Source: Actinomycetales bacterium (GTDB taxonomy: Bacteria; Actinomycetota; Actinomycetes; Propionibacteriales; Nocardioidaceae). From it: DNA of 5,965 nt. Shown in pieces: positions 5,303 through 5,965 of the stretch. A program made the position numbers and the translations under genes. Position 1 is the stretch's first letter, and each line of letters begins with the position of its first letter. The DNA lies in contig JAAZCT010000193.1 in the NCBI GenBank assembly GCA_012513165.1, positions 1 through 5,965 on the forward strand, in the 5' to 3' direction. The notes beneath the pieces were generated by a model that saw only the letters and a list, made by a program, of their open reading frames with translations, ran no database searches and was not told the origin of the DNA.

Positions 5303-5965
5303 CTGAGTTCCGTTCCGGCTTCGCGAGTTTCGTAGGCCGCCCCAACGCAGGCAAGTCCACGCTCACCAATGCGCTCGTTGGCGACAAGATCGCGATTACG
5401 TCTTCGCGCCCTCAAACCACACGCCACGCGATTCGCGGGCTCGTGCACCGGCCCGACGCGCAGCTCATCGTGGTGGATACTCCCGGTGTTCACCGCCCGC
5501 GCACGCTGCTCGGAGAGCGCCTGAACAATCTGGTGCGCTCCACATGGGCTGAAGTGGACACGATCGGCATGTGTTTCCCGGCCGACCAACAAATCGGGCC
5601 CGGAGACAAGTACCTCATCAACGAGATGGCGGCGTTCAAGAAGAAGCCCGTCATTGCGATCGCCACCAAAATCGACACAGTCTCACCCGAGAAACTTGCC
5701 AAGCACTTGATGTCGATCCAGGTTGCTGGCGAAGAAGCCGGTGTGAACTGGCACGAAATCATCCCGGTTTCGGCAGTATCGGGCGAGCAAGTCGAACTCT
5801 TGCGCGACCTGCTCATCCAGACGTTGCCGGTTGGTCCGGCTTTGTATCCCGAAGGCCAGTTGACCGACGAGCCTGAAGAGACGCTCGTGGCCGAGATCGT
5901 GCGAGAGGCGGCGCTCGAAGGTGTCCGCGATGAACTGCCTCACTCGCTGGCCGTTGTCGTCGAAG
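5299..5965 (+). CDS. era: GTPase Era, 5' part (3' end outside window)
   Basis: Era is an essential GTPase that binds the 3' end of 16S rRNA and assists 30S maturation at the membrane-cytoplasm interface. The open frame runs to the window end, giving 222 codons of about 300. The GTPase domain is complete. G1 is GRPNAGKST at 13-21, and the G2/switch I region is SSRPQTTRH at 35-43 with the effector threonines. G3 is DTPG at 60-63, G4 is TKID at 123-126, and G5 is VSAVSG at 157-162. FPADQQIGPGD at 93-103 is an Era-typical segment. The visible end, VRDELPHSLAVVVE, leads into the C-terminal KH RNA-binding domain, which is cut off. ATG 5299 overlaps the preceding stop as ATGA, indicating coupling; GAGAGG at 5283-5288 is a plausible but rather distant Shine-Dalgarno. 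G4 has Thr where the general motif NKxD has Asn. Identification is firm. Confidence 0.96.
   Translation, partial: MTEFRSGFASFVGRPNAGKSTLTNALVGDKIAITSSRPQTTRHAIRGLVHRPDAQLIVVDTPGVHRPRTLLGERLNNLVRSTWAEVDTIGMCFPADQQIGPGDKYLINEMAAFKKKPVIAIATKIDTVSPEKLAKHLMSIQVAGEEAGVNWHEIIPVSAVSGEQVELLRDLLIQTLPVGPALYPEGQLTDEPEETLVAEIVREAALEGVRDELPHSLAVVVE

Overview
This is a compact, single-strand stretch of bacterial housekeeping genes. The gene order is hrcA (3' part), dnaJ, HIT hydrolase, phoH, ybeY, CNNM/CorC-like CBS protein, degenerate cytidine-deaminase-like protein, era (5' part). This order, the moderately GC-rich coding sequence, and promoter-like TAGNNT boxes placed a few bases before start codons all point to an actinobacterium (Actinomycetota). 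Genus cannot be assigned from the sequence alone.

Layout. Positions 1-1755 carry a protein-quality-control pair: the C-terminal part of the heat-shock repressor HrcA, then a complete DnaJ whose Shine-Dalgarno overlaps the hrcA stop. Positions 1794-2132 encode a small HIT-family nucleotide hydrolase/transferase. Positions 2164-3631 encode PhoH (P-loop ATPase) and YbeY (rRNA-maturation endoribonuclease), overlapping by 23 bases. Positions 3663-4943 encode a membrane protein with CNNM/DUF21, CBS-pair and CorC/HlyC domains. Positions 4970-5302 encode a cytidine-deaminase-like protein without visible zinc ligands or catalytic glutamate. From 5299 to the window end is the GTPase domain of Era, overlapping the previous gene by ATGA. 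Every gap between genes is under 40 bases. No RNA gene, mobile element, CRISPR array or convincing terminator is visible, and nothing is encoded convincingly on the minus strand.

How the genes work together. hrcA-dnaJ is a stress-response unit. phoH-ybeY-(CorC-like)-(deaminase-like)-era is the conserved actinobacterial ribosome-maturation neighbourhood: YbeY acts on 16S rRNA and Era on 30S assembly, while PhoH and the two intervening proteins are long-standing neighbours of less certain role. Three probable -10 boxes, just before the HIT, phoH and deaminase-like genes, suggest that the apparent operon is re-initiated several times with leaderless or nearly leaderless mRNAs.

I did not find a new biological system here. 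The points most worth checking are the start of the CorC-like gene, where the good ribosome-binding site and ATG lie one frame off the main ORF; the family of leaderless-type promoters; the catalytically dead deaminase-like gene; and the absence of rsmE from its usual place after dnaJ.
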